64,000 nt of DNA from Actinacidiphila rubida (GTDB lineage: Bacteria; Actinomycetota; Actinomycetes; Streptomycetales; Streptomycetaceae). The stretch spans positions 296,643 to 360,642 of the forward strand of contig NZ_FODD01000003.1 of NCBI RefSeq assembly GCF_900110255.1, given 5' to 3'. A program made the position numbers and the translations under genes. Below the pieces are notes generated by a model. That model worked only from the letters and a program-made list of their open reading frames with translations, had not been told where the DNA came from and did not search any database. This document shows, in pieces, positions 1 through 8,534 of this stretch; positions within the stretch are counted from its first letter, which is position 1, and each line of letters starts with the position of its first letter.

Positions 1-831
1 TCCGCGCCCAACTCCGCCCAGGCGAGCGCCGCGGTGAACTACCTCCGGCAGAAGCAGCGCGCCACGCCCGGCTACCAGGTCCTGGTGATCAGGGACCGCA
101 ACCAGGACGACATCTACAACACCTCGCTCTACGACGACTTCGTCCAGGCGGCCGGGAAGGCGTCGCTGAAGCTGGTGGACGGGGACCTGGAGTACGTCTC
201 CGGTGTCGACGGGATCAGCAACGCCTTCTCGTCGGTCGCCGACCGGGTGTGCGACAAGAAGCCGGCCGCGGTGTACTTCGCGGGGCGCGGCGTCAACCTG
301 CGGGCCTTCATCACCGCGATGTCCGCGCCCGACCGCCGCTGCCCCGTGACCGTGCTGACCGGGGACGACGCGATCGGCGTGTACCCGGACAGCGCGACGA
401 GCCAGAGCGTGCGGGACCGGTTCACCGCGAGCTGGAAGGCCAGCGGCGTCACCGCCCTGTACACCGCGCTGGGCCACCCCGAACTGCCGGCCCGGCTCTA
501 CCCGGCGGCCCGCGACCCGTTCCCGGGCTTCGTGCAGCTCTACCACGACGAGTTCGGCGCGGGCCCCGACAACTTCCAGGACGGCCAGGCGATGCTGGCG
601 CACGACGCGCTGTGGACGCTGGGCGTCGCGATCCGGGACGCCGCCGGGGACGGCACGGCCACCGTCAACGCGGGCAGCACCCTGAACGCGCTGGTCAGCG
701 CGGGTTCCGTCGCGGGTCTCAGCGGACCGATCGAGCTGGGCTCGGACGGCAACCCGCGGAACAAGCCGATGGCGCTGGTGCGGCTGGAGCCGAGCGGCAC
801 CTACACGTTCATCGGGGTCGTCCGGCCCTGA
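1..831 (+). CDS. Periplasmic-binding-protein-like protein, 5' truncated
   Basis: The reading frame is open from the first base of the window, so the true start lies outside it and the GTG at 34 is probably internal. The visible 276 residues have the alternating alpha/beta pattern of type-I periplasmic-binding proteins: a segment around the YFAGRG motif, then TVLTGDDA, and a C-terminal SGPIELGSDGNP stretch typical of branched-chain-amino-acid or receptor-family ligand-binding modules (GNP followed by a short final strand). It probably acts outside the cell as a solute-binding or ligand-sensing module. The N-terminus is missing, so a lipoprotein signal or a fused domain cannot be assessed. No transporter partner lies downstream; the next gene converges on it across a hairpin. 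Confidence 0.7.
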   Translation, partial: SAPNSAQASAAVNYLRQKQRATPGYQVLVIRDRNQDDIYNTSLYDDFVQAAGKASLKLVDGDLEYVSGVDGISNAFSSVADRVCDKKPAAVYFAGRGVNLRAFITAMSAPDRRCPVTVLTGDDAIGVYPDSATSQSVRDRFTASWKASGVTALYTALGHPELPARLYPAARDPFPGFVQLYHDEFGAGPDNFQDGQAMLAHDALWTLGVAIRDAAGDGTATVNAGSTLNALVSAGSVAGLSGPIELGSDGNPRNKPMALVRLEPSGTYTFIGVVRP

Positions 832-860
832 GAGGGCCGTGCGGCGGGCCGGGCCCGCAC

Positions 861-897
861 CGCTGACCCCGGCGCCGGACCGGCCCCGGGGTCAGCG
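861..897. terminator. Bidirectional hairpin between convergent genes
   Basis: Perfect 12-bp inverted repeat (arms 861-872 and 886-897, 13-nt loop) between the stop of the binding-protein gene and the last codons of the convergent TerD-family gene. There is no T-run, as is usual for actinomycete terminators. Confidence 0.6.
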
Positions 898-1878
898 CCG
901 CGGCTGGAACTGGGGGCCCTGCGGCGGCAGCGAGAACCCGCCGTCGCCGTTCGCCGGCGCGGCGGGGGGCGCCGCGGGCGGCGCGGGGTGCGGCGGGACG
1001 ACCGGCGCGGCCATGGGCGGGGCCGCGACGGGCTGCGGGTAGCCGTAGGCCGGGTAGCCCTGCTGCGGCTGCTGGTGGACCTGGGGCGGCGCGGCCGGGG
1101 GCGCGGCGGGCGGTGCCGCGCTCATCGGCTGCGGGTAGCCGTACGCGGGCTGGGCGGGCACGTGCGCGGGCGAGGGGGCCTGCAGGGGGTAGCCGTAGGC
1201 ACTGGTGGCCGCGGGCTCGGCGGCGGGCCCGCCGCCACCGGAGGCCGTCTGCTGGGCGCCCAGCGGGGCCGTGGGCACCGAGGCCGGGCGGACCGGGCCC
1301 TGTGCCTGCGCGGGCGCCTCCTGCCCGTCGTCCACTGCGACTCCGTGGTCGGTGGCGAGTCCGACCAGGCCCGAGGCGTAGCCCTGGGCGAGCGCGCGGA
1401 ACTTCCAGCCGGCGCCCTTGCGGTACAGCTCGCCGCAGATCAGCGCGGTCTCCTGGCCGGTGTCGGGCACGACCTCGAAGCTCACCACGGGCGCGGCGTG
1501 CTGCGGTCCCGCGGTGTCGTACAGGGTCAGGCTCAGGTCGCGCACGGTGCGGAACGGCCCGCCGTCGCAGGACGCGGCGATCACCACGCGGTCCACACCG
1601 GCGTCCAGCGCCGCCAGGTCGACCTCGAGGGTGTCGGTCAGGCCCTCGGGCACGCGCTTCTTCGGGAGGTGGCGGGCCAGGCCCGACGGGTGCCGCGGCT
1701 CGTTGTAGAAGACGAAGTCGTCGTCGGTGCGGACCCGGCCGTCGGGGCCCAGCAGCAGCACGGAGGCGTCCACGTCGGGCGCGCCGGGGCCGGGGGTCCA
1801 GCGCAGCACCGCCCGCACCCCCGTGACGTCCAGCGGGGTGTTCGAGCCCTTCACCATCACGTGCGTCATACCGGTCAT
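892..1878 (-). CDS. TerD-family stress protein with Pro/Ala/Tyr-rich tail
   Basis: About 328 residues. The N-terminal half (VMVKGSNTPLDV, then VDASVLLLGPDG and DDDFVFYNEPRHPSG) is the TerD/CABP fold with the acidic calcium-binding DxD...DDDFVFYN signature. The motif VDRVVIAAS and the later LICGELYRKGAGWKF fit the second half of the domain. From about residue 190 the protein becomes low-complexity with several AYGYPQP/GYPAYGY units, probably a flexible tail. A longer frame begins at 1968, but the ATG at 1878 (or 1869) follows a GGAAGGGCAGG stretch and matches the usual TerD start better. It is divergent from the Ter biosynthetic operon beginning at 2085 and shares a 206-bp promoter region. TerD proteins are cytoplasmic or membrane-associated and linked to tellurite, oxidative and envelope stress. 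Confidence 0.85.
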   Translation of the reverse strand: MTGMTHVMVKGSNTPLDVTGVRAVLRWTPGPGAPDVDASVLLLGPDGRVRTDDDFVFYNEPRHPSGLARHLPKKRVPEGLTDTLEVDLAALDAGVDRVVIAASCDGGPFRTVRDLSLTLYDTAGPQHAAPVVSFEVVPDTGQETALICGELYRKGAGWKFRALAQGYASGLVGLATDHGVAVDDGQEAPAQAQGPVRPASVPTAPLGAQQTASGGGGPAAEPAATSAYGYPLQAPSPAHVPAQPAYGYPQPMSAAPPAAPPAAPPQVHQQPQQGYPAYGYPQPVAAPPMAAPVVPPHPAPPAAPPAAPANGDGGFSLPPQGPQFQPRR

Positions 1879-2084
1879 CCTGCCCTTCCGGCGGGGCGCC
1901 CCACAACGCCGGGTGCGGCCGGGGGTGGGCGGCGGTCGCGGAGGGCAGGCGTCCGGAGGGACGGTCACCGGGTGGACCTGCCGCGGTTACCTGCTTTTCA
2001 CATACGGAGGGAACGGGTACCCCATGCTCACACGTACGATAATCGGCCAGATGTTGTCAGGTTCTTCCTCCTGAAAGGGGGCGT
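1879..2084. promoter_or_regulatory. Shared divergent promoter region of the Ter locus
   Basis: A 206-bp gap between divergent starts. The stretch 1995-2060 is noticeably A/T-richer than its surroundings, and TACGATAAT at 2035-2043 could serve as a -10 element for the rightward operon. No convincing -35 is visible, so this is only a candidate. AAAGGGGGCGT directly before 2085 is the ribosome binding site of the lyase gene. Confidence 0.4.
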
Positions 2085-3257
2085 ATGCGACACTTCGGAC
2101 ACCTCACGGGTGACCTCAGGAGTGAACTCTTCCACCGTGAGCCCCAGGAGTTCACAGCGGACTCTCCTGCCCGCACCCTCGCGGTCGCCCTCGGCGCCAC
2201 GCTCTACAGCCCCGCGACCCGCCCGCAGCTCGCCGACGACATCGGCAAGCAGGCCGCGCGCGGCGTGGTGTCCATGGTGCTGTGCCTGGAGGACTCCATC
2301 GACGACCGGGACGTCGTCGCAGGTGAGGCCAATCTCGTCCGCCAGTTCGCGGCGATGGCCGGCCGGGCGGAGGGCGCGGGGGAGCTGCCGCTGCTGTTCA
2401 TCCGGGTCCGCACGCCCGCCCAGATCACCGACCTGGTGGACCGGCTCGGCGACAGCGTCGCCCTGCTGTCCGGATTCGTGCTGCCCAAGTTCACCGAGGA
2501 GACCGGCGTCCCCTTCCTGGAGGCGCTGTCCCAGGCGGAGGCCGCCTCCGGACGCCGGCTGTTCGCGATGCCCGTCCTGGAGTCCCCGCAGCTGCTCCAC
2601 CTGGAGAGCCGCGTCGAGACGCTGTACGGGATATCCCGCACCGTCGACAAGTACCGCGACCGGGTGCTCGCCCTGCGTCTGGGCGTCACCGACTTCTGCT
2701 CCTCCTACGGGCTGCGCCGCGCCCCCGCGATGACCGCGTACGACGTCCAGATCGTCGCCTCGGTGATCGCCGACGTGGTCAACGTGCTGGGCCGCGCCGA
2801 CGGCAGCGGCTTCACCGTGACCGGACCGGTCTGGGAGTACTTCCGCCACCACGAGCGCATGTTCAAGCCGCAGCTGCGGCTGAGCCCGTTCCGGCCCGAG
2901 GCCGAGGACCTGCGGTCCGCGCTGATCGAGCGCGACATGGACGGCCTGCTGCGCGAGATCGAACTCGACCGCGCCAACGGCCTGCAGGGCAAGACCTGCA
3001 TCCACCCCACCCACGTCCCCGTCGTGCACGCGCTGAACGTCGTCACGCACGAGGAGTACTGCGACGCCGCCGACATCCTCCACGAGGACCGCAGCGGCGG
3101 GGGTGTCCTGCGCAGCGCCTACACCAACAAGATGAACGAGGTGAAGCCGCACCGCGCCTGGGCCGAGCGCACCCTGCGCCGCGCCGAGGTGTTCGGCGTC
3201 GCCCGCGAGGACATCGGATTCGTCGAACTGCTCGCGGCCAGCCTGCCCCAGGCCTGA
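2085..3257 (+). CDS. HpcH/CitE-like C-C bond lyase of the Ter operon
   Basis: 390 residues. The sequence reads as a TIM-barrel lyase of the HpcH/HpaI/CitE type: MVLCLEDSIDD near residue 65 supplies the acidic metal or CoA-ester region, LPLLFIRVRTP follows, then LLSGFVLPKFT, and KTCIHPTHVPVVHALNV near 305 matches the G-K-x-C-I-H-P motif of CitE-like enzymes. The family found with TerD genes is Pfam C-C_Bond_Lyase (PF15617), proposed by Anantharaman, Iyer and Aravind to act in synthesis of a nucleoside-like metabolite; the substrate is unknown. Start ATG has AAAGGGGG five bases upstream. It is first in an operon with the phosphoribosyltransferase fusion (58-nt gap) and the HAD hydrolase. Confidence 0.85.
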   Translation: MRHFGHLTGDLRSELFHREPQEFTADSPARTLAVALGATLYSPATRPQLADDIGKQAARGVVSMVLCLEDSIDDRDVVAGEANLVRQFAAMAGRAEGAGELPLLFIRVRTPAQITDLVDRLGDSVALLSGFVLPKFTEETGVPFLEALSQAEAASGRRLFAMPVLESPQLLHLESRVETLYGISRTVDKYRDRVLALRLGVTDFCSSYGLRRAPAMTAYDVQIVASVIADVVNVLGRADGSGFTVTGPVWEYFRHHERMFKPQLRLSPFRPEAEDLRSALIERDMDGLLREIELDRANGLQGKTCIHPTHVPVVHALNVVTHEEYCDAADILHEDRSGGGVLRSAYTNKMNEVKPHRAWAERTLRRAEVFGVAREDIGFVELLAASLPQA

Positions 3258-3271
3258 CCACCGGCGACCGC

Positions 3272-3313
3272 ACCGGAACCGCCCCGAAGGAACCACCCCG
3301 AAGGAACCGCCCC
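3272..3313 (+). repeat. Three tandem 14-mers carrying Shine-Dalgarno-like cores
   Basis: Copies at 3272-3285, 3286-3299 and 3300-3313. The last two read GAAGGAACC(A/G)CCCC and the first is a variant. The final copy provides the ribosome binding site for the ATG at 3316, so two extra GGAA(C) cores stand in line ahead of it. Confidence 0.7.
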
Positions 3314-3315
3314 TG

Positions 3316-5802
3316 ATGGCAACGAACACGCCCTGGACCGGCCAGTGGGTCGCCGACCGGCTGGGCGTCTCGCTCCGCGGCGAAGGCGTCACCGACCTGC
3401 TCGGACTGGCCCTGCGCCGCAACCCCAAGCGGGCGCACCTGCTGGTCTCCCACGTGCTGGGCAAGCACGTCCCGCAGCGGCCGCACGTCGTCTACGGGCA
3501 CGCGTTCGCCCTCGGGCGGCGGGTCCGCGGGCTGCTGGGCGACAGCGGTCCCGACGGTGCGGACGGCGCCGTGGTGCTCGGCTACGCCGAGACCGCCACC
3601 GGCCTCGGCCACGCGGTGGCCGACGGCGTCGGCGGCGTGCCCTACCTGCACTCCACCCGCAGGACCGTGCCGGGCGTGGTGCCCGGCGGCGGCTTCGTGG
3701 AGGAGCACAGCCACGCCACCGGGCACCTGCTGCTGCCCGAGGACCCGGCGCTGCTCGCCGGGCCCGGCCCGCTGGTCCTCGTCGACGACGAGTTCTCCAC
3801 CGGCCGCACCATCCTCAACACCATCGGCGACCTGCACACCCGCAACCCGCGCGCCCGCTACGTCGTCGTCGCCCTGACCGACATGCGCGGCCCCGCCGAC
3901 CGCGAGCTGCTCGCCGCCTTCGCCGAGCGCCTGGGCACCCGGATCGACGTCGTGGCCCTCGCCGAGGGCACGGTCGCGCTGCCGCCAGGCGTCCTCGACA
4001 AGGGCGCGGCGCTGGTCGCGGAGCACGACGGCCCCGGCGCCGACCAGGATCCCGCGGGCGCCGGACCGGTGCCCGACGGCCGGCTGCGCCGCGTGGACCT
4101 GGACTGGCCGGCCGGCGTGCCCGACGGCGGCCGGCACGGCTTCCTGCCCGGGCACCGCGAGCGCCTGGAGGCCGCGCTGCCGGCCATGGCGGACACGCTC
4201 GCCGCGGCCCTGCCGCCCGGCGCGCGGCACGGCCGCGTGCTCGTCCTCGGCAACGAGGAGCTGATGTACGCCCCGCTGCGCCTGGCCCAGGCGCTGGACG
4301 ACGCCCTGGCCGCTGGCGCCCCGGCCGGGGACGCGCTCCCCGGCGCCGGCCCCGAGGTGCGGTACTCCACCACCACCCGCTCCCCGGTGCTGGCCGTCGA
4401 CGACCCCGGCTACGCCATCCGCAGCCGCATCGTGTTCGCCGCCCACGACGCGCCCGACGACGGCGGCTCCCCGGACCGCTACGCCTACAACGTGGCGGGC
4501 GCCGGCTTCGACGCCGTGGTGTGCGTGGTGGACTCCGCCGGCGACACCGCCGCACTCCACCAGGACGGCGGGCTGCTCGCCCGGCTCGCCGCCCACACGC
4601 CGGCCGTCCTGCTCGCCGTCGTACCGACCTACCGACCCGGACCAGAGGGGCACCACCCGAGCATGAGCCAGCCGCTGCGCGGACCCGACTTCTCCTCCTA
4701 CGCGCCCGAGGAGGTGGGCTGGCTGCTCAAGGACCTCTCCGGCGTCGAGCTCGAAGCTCCCACCGAGGAGCGCGAGGAGGCCATCCAGAGCGGCGGCGCG
4801 CACTACGCCGAGTCGCTGCCGGTCGAGTACCAGCCCACCGCCGCGTACCAGGAGCTGTTCCGCTCGGCCCTCAACGCCTCCGCGGCCCGTATCGCCCGCG
4901 CGGTCGGCGCCGTCACCGAACTCGTCCTCGCCGAGCGCGGCCCGGACGCGGTGCTGGTCTCGCTGGCCCGGGCCGGCACGCCGGTCGGCGTGCTGATGCG
5001 CCGCTGGGCCCGGCACGCGCACGGCCTGGACCTGCCGCACTACGCCGTGTCGATCGTCCGCGGCCGCGGCATCGACCGCAACGCGCTGCGCTGGCTGGCC
5101 GCCCACCACGACCCGGCCGACGCGGTGTTCGTCGACGGCTGGACCGGCAAGGGCGCCATCACCCGCGAACTGGCCGACGCCGTGGCGGAGTTCGAGGGGT
5201 TCAACCCGGAGATCGCGGTCCTCGCCGACCCCGGCGGCTGCGTGTCCACCTACGGCACCCGCGACGACTTCCTCATCCCGTCGGCGTGCCTCAACTCCAC
5301 CGTCTCCGGCCTGATCTCGCGGACGGTGCTGCGCGAGGGCCTGATCGGCCCCGACGACTTCCACGGCGCGAAGTTCTACCGCGACCTGAAGGACGCGGAC
5401 GTCTCCGGGCTGTTCCTCGATACCGTCTCCGCCGCGTTCGACGCCGTCGGCGACGAGGTCGCCGCGGACGTCAAGTCGCTTCGCTCCCAGGACCGTTCGC
5501 CGACCTGGGCGGGCTGGGCGGCGGTCGAGCGGATCAGCGAGGAGTACGGCATCGGCGACGTCAACCTGGTCAAGCCCGGCGTCGGCGAGACCACCCGGGT
5601 GCTGCTGCGCCGCGTCCCCTGGAAGATCCTCGCCCAGCGCGGCGCGGGCGCCGACCTCGAGCACGTGCGGCTGCTCGCCGCGCAGCGCGGCGTGCCCGTC
5701 GAGGAGGTCGACGGCCTGCCGTACTCGTGCGTCGGCCTGATCCACCCGCGCTACACCCGCGGCGCCACCGGCACCGACGGCCGGGCGGTGAACGGCAAAT
5801 GA
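3316..5802 (+). CDS. Fused PRTase_2 - TRSP - PRTase_1 (StiP-like) - PELOTA protein of the Ter operon
   Basis: 828 residues that read as four modules found together in Ter-linked operons. (1) About residues 30-215, a phosphoribosyltransferase fold with the PRPP-binding loop VLVDDEFSTGRT at about 153-164. (2) About 235-450, the TRSP domain with the name-giving tetrapeptide T-R-S-P at 354-357. (3) From about 450 (MSQPLRGPDFSSYAPEEV) to about 740, a second PRTase-like domain formerly called StiP, with FVDGWTGKG near 608 as its PRPP-loop equivalent and a GGCVSTYG segment. (4) The last 75 residues (TRVLLRRVPWKIL) resemble the PELOTA RNA-binding domain. Modules 1-2 and 3-4 are often separate genes (family knowledge), and here an ATG with GAGGGG upstream sits at the junction (4663). 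The stop overlaps the next ATG (ATGA). It probably transfers a ribose-phosphate moiety; the substrate is unknown. Confidence 0.85.
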   Translation: MATNTPWTGQWVADRLGVSLRGEGVTDLLGLALRRNPKRAHLLVSHVLGKHVPQRPHVVYGHAFALGRRVRGLLGDSGPDGADGAVVLGYAETATGLGHAVADGVGGVPYLHSTRRTVPGVVPGGGFVEEHSHATGHLLLPEDPALLAGPGPLVLVDDEFSTGRTILNTIGDLHTRNPRARYVVVALTDMRGPADRELLAAFAERLGTRIDVVALAEGTVALPPGVLDKGAALVAEHDGPGADQDPAGAGPVPDGRLRRVDLDWPAGVPDGGRHGFLPGHRERLEAALPAMADTLAAALPPGARHGRVLVLGNEELMYAPLRLAQALDDALAAGAPAGDALPGAGPEVRYSTTTRSPVLAVDDPGYAIRSRIVFAAHDAPDDGGSPDRYAYNVAGAGFDAVVCVVDSAGDTAALHQDGGLLARLAAHTPAVLLAVVPTYRPGPEGHHPSMSQPLRGPDFSSYAPEEVGWLLKDLSGVELEAPTEEREEAIQSGGAHYAESLPVEYQPTAAYQELFRSALNASAARIARAVGAVTELVLAERGPDAVLVSLARAGTPVGVLMRRWARHAHGLDLPHYAVSIVRGRGIDRNALRWLAAHHDPADAVFVDGWTGKGAITRELADAVAEFEGFNPEIAVLADPGGCVSTYGTRDDFLIPSACLNSTVSGLISRTVLREGLIGPDDFHGAKFYRDLKDADVSGLFLDTVSAAFDAVGDEVAADVKSLRSQDRSPTWAGWAAVERISEEYGIGDVNLVKPGVGETTRVLLRRVPWKILAQRGAGADLEHVRLLAAQRGVPVEEVDGLPYSCVGLIHPRYTRGATGTDGRAVNGK

Positions 5803-6647
5803 CCCGCGTCCCGTACCCCCCGAACACCCGCACCCTGGTGGCCAGCGACCTGGACCGCACCCTGATCTACTCCACCGCGGCCCTCGCCCTGGCGATGGAC
5901 GACGAACTCGCCCCCCGGCTGCTGTGCGTGGAGGTCCACGAGAGCCGGCCGCTGTCGTACATGACGGAGTCCGCGAGCCGCCTGCTCGTCGAACTCGCCG
6001 ACACCGTACGGTTCGTGCCGACCACGACGCGCACCCGCAAGCAGTACCGCCGGATCAGCCTGCCCGGCCGCCGCCCCCGGTACGCGATCTGCGCCAACGG
6101 CGGCCACCTGCTGGTCGACGGCCGCACCGACCACGACTGGAACGCCGAGATGCGCCGCCGCCTCGCCGACGGCAGCGCCCCCCTGGAGGAGGTCGTCGCG
6201 CACCTGTCGGCGACCGCCGACCCGGAGTGGCTGCGCAAGGAGCGCATCGCCGAGGACCTGTTCACCTACCTCGTGGTGGACCGCGACAGGCTGCCGGCCG
6301 GCTGGGTGAAGGACCTCGGGGAGTGGGCGGAGCCGCTGGGCTGGACGGTGTCGCTGCAGGGCCGCAAGATCTATGCCGTGCCCAAGCCGCTCAGCAAGAG
6401 CGCCGCGCTGGCCGAGGTGGTGCGCCGCACCGGGGTCGAGCAGGTGCTCGCCGCCGGCGACTCGCTGCTCGACGCCGACCTGCTGATGGCCGCCGACACC
6501 GGATGGACCCCCGGCCACGGGGAACTCTCCGACACCGGCTGGAGCGCGCCGCACGTCATCGGACTGGGCTCGGTCGGCGTCGCGGCCGGCGAGGAGATCC
6601 TGCGCCGCATGCTGGTCCGCTGCTCCGGCGAGGACGCCGCGGCGTAG
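5799..6647 (+). CDS. HAD-superfamily hydrolase of the Ter operon
   Basis: 282 residues starting at the ATG that overlaps the previous stop, so it is translationally coupled. Motif I is ASDLDRTLIYS near residue 14 (nucleophile and acid/base aspartates), the Thr of motif II lies in VPTTTRTRKQY, the motif III lysine is probably in the KIYAVPKPLSKSAAL stretch, and motif IV is AAGDSLLDADLL. The cap region between motifs II and III is of the Cof or sucrose-phosphatase-like C2 type. Within the Ter biosynthetic cluster such proteins are thought to dephosphorylate the product made by the PRTase modules. The longer open frame running from 3345 is an out-of-frame shadow joined to this gene. Confidence 0.85.
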   Translation: MTRVPYPPNTRTLVASDLDRTLIYSTAALALAMDDELAPRLLCVEVHESRPLSYMTESASRLLVELADTVRFVPTTTRTRKQYRRISLPGRRPRYAICANGGHLLVDGRTDHDWNAEMRRRLADGSAPLEEVVAHLSATADPEWLRKERIAEDLFTYLVVDRDRLPAGWVKDLGEWAEPLGWTVSLQGRKIYAVPKPLSKSAALAEVVRRTGVEQVLAAGDSLLDADLLMAADTGWTPGHGELSDTGWSAPHVIGLGSVGVAAGEEILRRMLVRCSGEDAAA

Positions 6648-6686
6648 GCCGGGTCCGACGGACGGCACCGGCTCGGCCCGGGCGCC

Positions 6687-7322
6687 TCAGAGCTGGCGCC
6701 CGGGCACCACTATCCGGTTCGCCCGGTCCCGGCCGCGCTCCACCCGGCGGGCGTTGGGCCGCTCGCTGGCCGCGATGAACGCCCGCGCCTCGGACTCCGA
6801 GCGGCCGCCGCGCACATGGCGGCGCAGCAGCCGCCGCTCCCGCACCTGCCGCGGCGTGTCCACGTACCAGAGCTCGTCGAGCAGCGCGCGGACCTGCTCC
6901 CAGCCCGGGCCGTCGTCGGCCAGGTAGTTGCCCTCGGTCACCACCAGCCGCACCTGCGGCAGCACCACCAGGCCGGCGGCCACCGGCTCCTCCAGCCGCC
7001 GGTCGAAGTCCGGTACGTACACCGGCCGTTCGGGCGGCGCGTCACGCAGCCGGCGCAACAGGTGCACATACCCGTCGACGTCGAAGGTCTCCGGCGCGCC
7101 CTTGCGCCCGCGCAGCCCCAGCCGGTCCAACTGCGCGTTGGACAGGTGGAATCCGTCCATCGGCACATACGCGGCGGTGTCCGCGCCCAGCCGCGCGTCG
7201 ACCCCCGAGACCAGGCGGCGGGCCAGCGTCGACTTCCCCGCGGCCGGCGCACCGGCCAGCCCCAGCACCGCCCGGCGGCCTGGGATGCTGGGCACGAGGG
7301 CGACGGCGTCATCGACGAGCAT
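6687..7322 (-). CDS. Nucleoside/nucleotide kinase family protein (uridine kinase/PanK-like P-loop)
   Basis: 211 residues. The P-loop GAPAAGKST lies near residue 23. It is followed by YVPMDGFHLSNAQLDRLGLRGRKGAPETFDVDGY, the signature of the phosphoribulokinase/uridine kinase/pantothenate kinase branch (MDGFH, then KG-PETFD). YVPDFDRRLEEP and VVTEGNYL are also typical of this small-molecule kinase family (YggC/FrcK-like). The substrate is not determinable from sequence; a nucleoside, sugar or pantothenate-like compound is possible. It is divergent from the methyltransferase gene at 7370 with a 47-bp shared upstream region. Confidence 0.85.
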   Translation of the reverse strand: MLVDDAVALVPSIPGRRAVLGLAGAPAAGKSTLARRLVSGVDARLGADTAAYVPMDGFHLSNAQLDRLGLRGRKGAPETFDVDGYVHLLRRLRDAPPERPVYVPDFDRRLEEPVAAGLVVLPQVRLVVTEGNYLADDGPGWEQVRALLDELWYVDTPRQVRERRLLRRHVRGGRSESEARAFIAASERPNARRVERGRDRANRIVVPGRQL

Positions 7323-7369
7323 CTCGTCAGACTAGGCCAGGGCGCCGCCACGAACCACGGGAGCGAACG

Positions 7370-8029
7370 GTGCACGAAACGAAGAACCCCCAGCTCACGC
7401 CCGAGCTGTACCAGTACGTCCTCGACCACAACCCGCCGCTCGACGCCGTGCAGCGCGACCTGGTGGCCAGCACGCAGGAGACGTTCGCCGACGTGGCCGG
7501 CCTGCAGACCGCACCGGAGCAGGCGCCGCTGCTGTCCTTCCTGGTCATGCTCACCGGCGCGCGGCAGATCGTGGAGGTCGGCACCTTCACCGGCTTCTCC
7601 ACCCTCGCGCTGGCCCGGGCCCTGCCCGCCGACGGCCGCCTGATCGCCTGCGACGTCTCCGAGGAGTGGACCGCGCTCGGCCGCACCGCCTGGGCCGCGG
7701 CCGGCGTCGCCGACCGCATCGACCTGCGCCTCGCGCCCGCGATCGAGACGCTGCGGGCGCTGCCCGAAGGCCCGTGGATCGACCTCGCCTTCCTCGACGC
7801 CGACAAGGGCGGATACCTCGGCTACTGGGAGGAGTTGGTGCCGCGGCTGCGGCCCGGCGGGCTGCTGGTCGTCGACAACACCCTCTTCCACGGCGACGTC
7901 GTCGACCCGGCGGCCGTCGGCAGCGCCGCGGCCGTCCGGGCCTTCAACGACCGGGTCGCCGCCGACGACCGCGTCGACCACGTGCTGCTCACCGTCGCGG
8001 ACGGCCTGACGCTGGCCCGGCGGCGCTGA
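7370..8029 (+). CDS. Class I SAM-dependent O-methyltransferase (CCoAOMT family)
   Basis: 219 residues from a GTG start. The N-terminus LTPELYQYVLDH is characteristic of caffeoyl-CoA/catechol O-methyltransferase-like bacterial enzymes. SAM-binding motif I is IVEVGTFTGFSTL near residue 65, the acidic residue ending beta-2 is in LIACDVSEEW, and the divalent-metal aspartates are in IDLAFLDADKGGY and LLVVDNTLFHG, which argues for a metal-dependent O-methyltransferase. The natural acceptor is unknown. It is expressed away from the kinase gene. Confidence 0.9.
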   Translation: MHETKNPQLTPELYQYVLDHNPPLDAVQRDLVASTQETFADVAGLQTAPEQAPLLSFLVMLTGARQIVEVGTFTGFSTLALARALPADGRLIACDVSEEWTALGRTAWAAAGVADRIDLRLAPAIETLRALPEGPWIDLAFLDADKGGYLGYWEELVPRLRPGGLLVVDNTLFHGDVVDPAAVGSAAAVRAFNDRVAADDRVDHVLLTVADGLTLARRR

Positions 8030-8261
8030 GGCGGCTGCGGCCCGACACCGGGCGGGCGGGGGCTGAGCCGGGGGTCTGACGCCGGCCGGGTGGGGCCGAG
8101 CCCGGCGGCGTCGAGCCGGGTGGCTGACGGTCGCCCGGTGGCGCCGAGTTCCGCCGCGCCCGTCGCACCGGCGCGCACCGCCCCGCCCCTGCCCGGCGTT
8201 CCGGCGACCTGGCGGCCCGGCGGGGCGGTGCGGCGGGCGTCCGGTCGACTAATCTGAGCGC
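8030..8261. other. Intergenic stretch with imperfect GC-rich repeats
   Basis: No gene recognised. It holds several imperfect copies of a unit like CCGGGTGG followed by CTGA(C/G), spaced 20-40 bp apart between 8055 and 8150. This is probably low-complexity intergenic DNA; no clear terminator was identified. Confidence 0.4.
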
Positions 8262-8483
8262 ATGCCTCGCTACGAGTACCGCTGCCGGTCCTGCGGCGCG
8301 ACCTTCGAACTGCGCCGCCCGATGTCGCAGGCCAACGCCCCCACACCGTGCCCCAAGGGCCACGACGACACGGTGAAGCTGCTGTCCACGGTCTCCGTCG
8401 GCGGCGCTGCCTCCGCGTCGTCCGCCTCGTCCGCGCCGTCCGCCGGAGGCGGCGGGTGCTGCGGAGGCGGCTGCTGCGGCTGA
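8262..8483 (+). CDS. FmdB-family zinc ribbon protein
   Basis: 73 residues beginning MPRYEYRCRSCGATFEL, the hallmark of the FmdB/CxxC_CxxC_SSSS regulatory zinc ribbon. The CxxC knuckle is at residues 8-11; the second half is degenerate (TPCPKGHDD, one cysteine). The tail is a Ser/Ala run ending in GGGCCGGGCCG, whose cysteine clusters may bind metal. It is usually a small cytoplasmic protein of unknown partner. Here it stands alone between a methyltransferase gene and a convergent coiled-coil gene. Confidence 0.9.
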   Translation: MPRYEYRCRSCGATFELRRPMSQANAPTPCPKGHDDTVKLLSTVSVGGAASASSASSAPSAGGGGCCGGGCCG

Positions 8484-8534
8484 CCGCCCGCGCGGGCCGC
8501 ATGCGCCGCGTGGACGGGCGCCCCGGTCACCGGC

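Noticed and set aside
3043..5745. 900-codon minus-strand frame opposite the PRTase fusion
   Set aside because: Composition is typical of an antisense shadow and it has no domain; the plus strand carries the PRPP loops and the TRSP motif.
8030..8150. GC-rich repeats after the O-methyltransferase as a mobile element
   Set aside because: The units are short and imperfect, with no terminal repeats or coding content; ordinary low-complexity DNA is sufficient.
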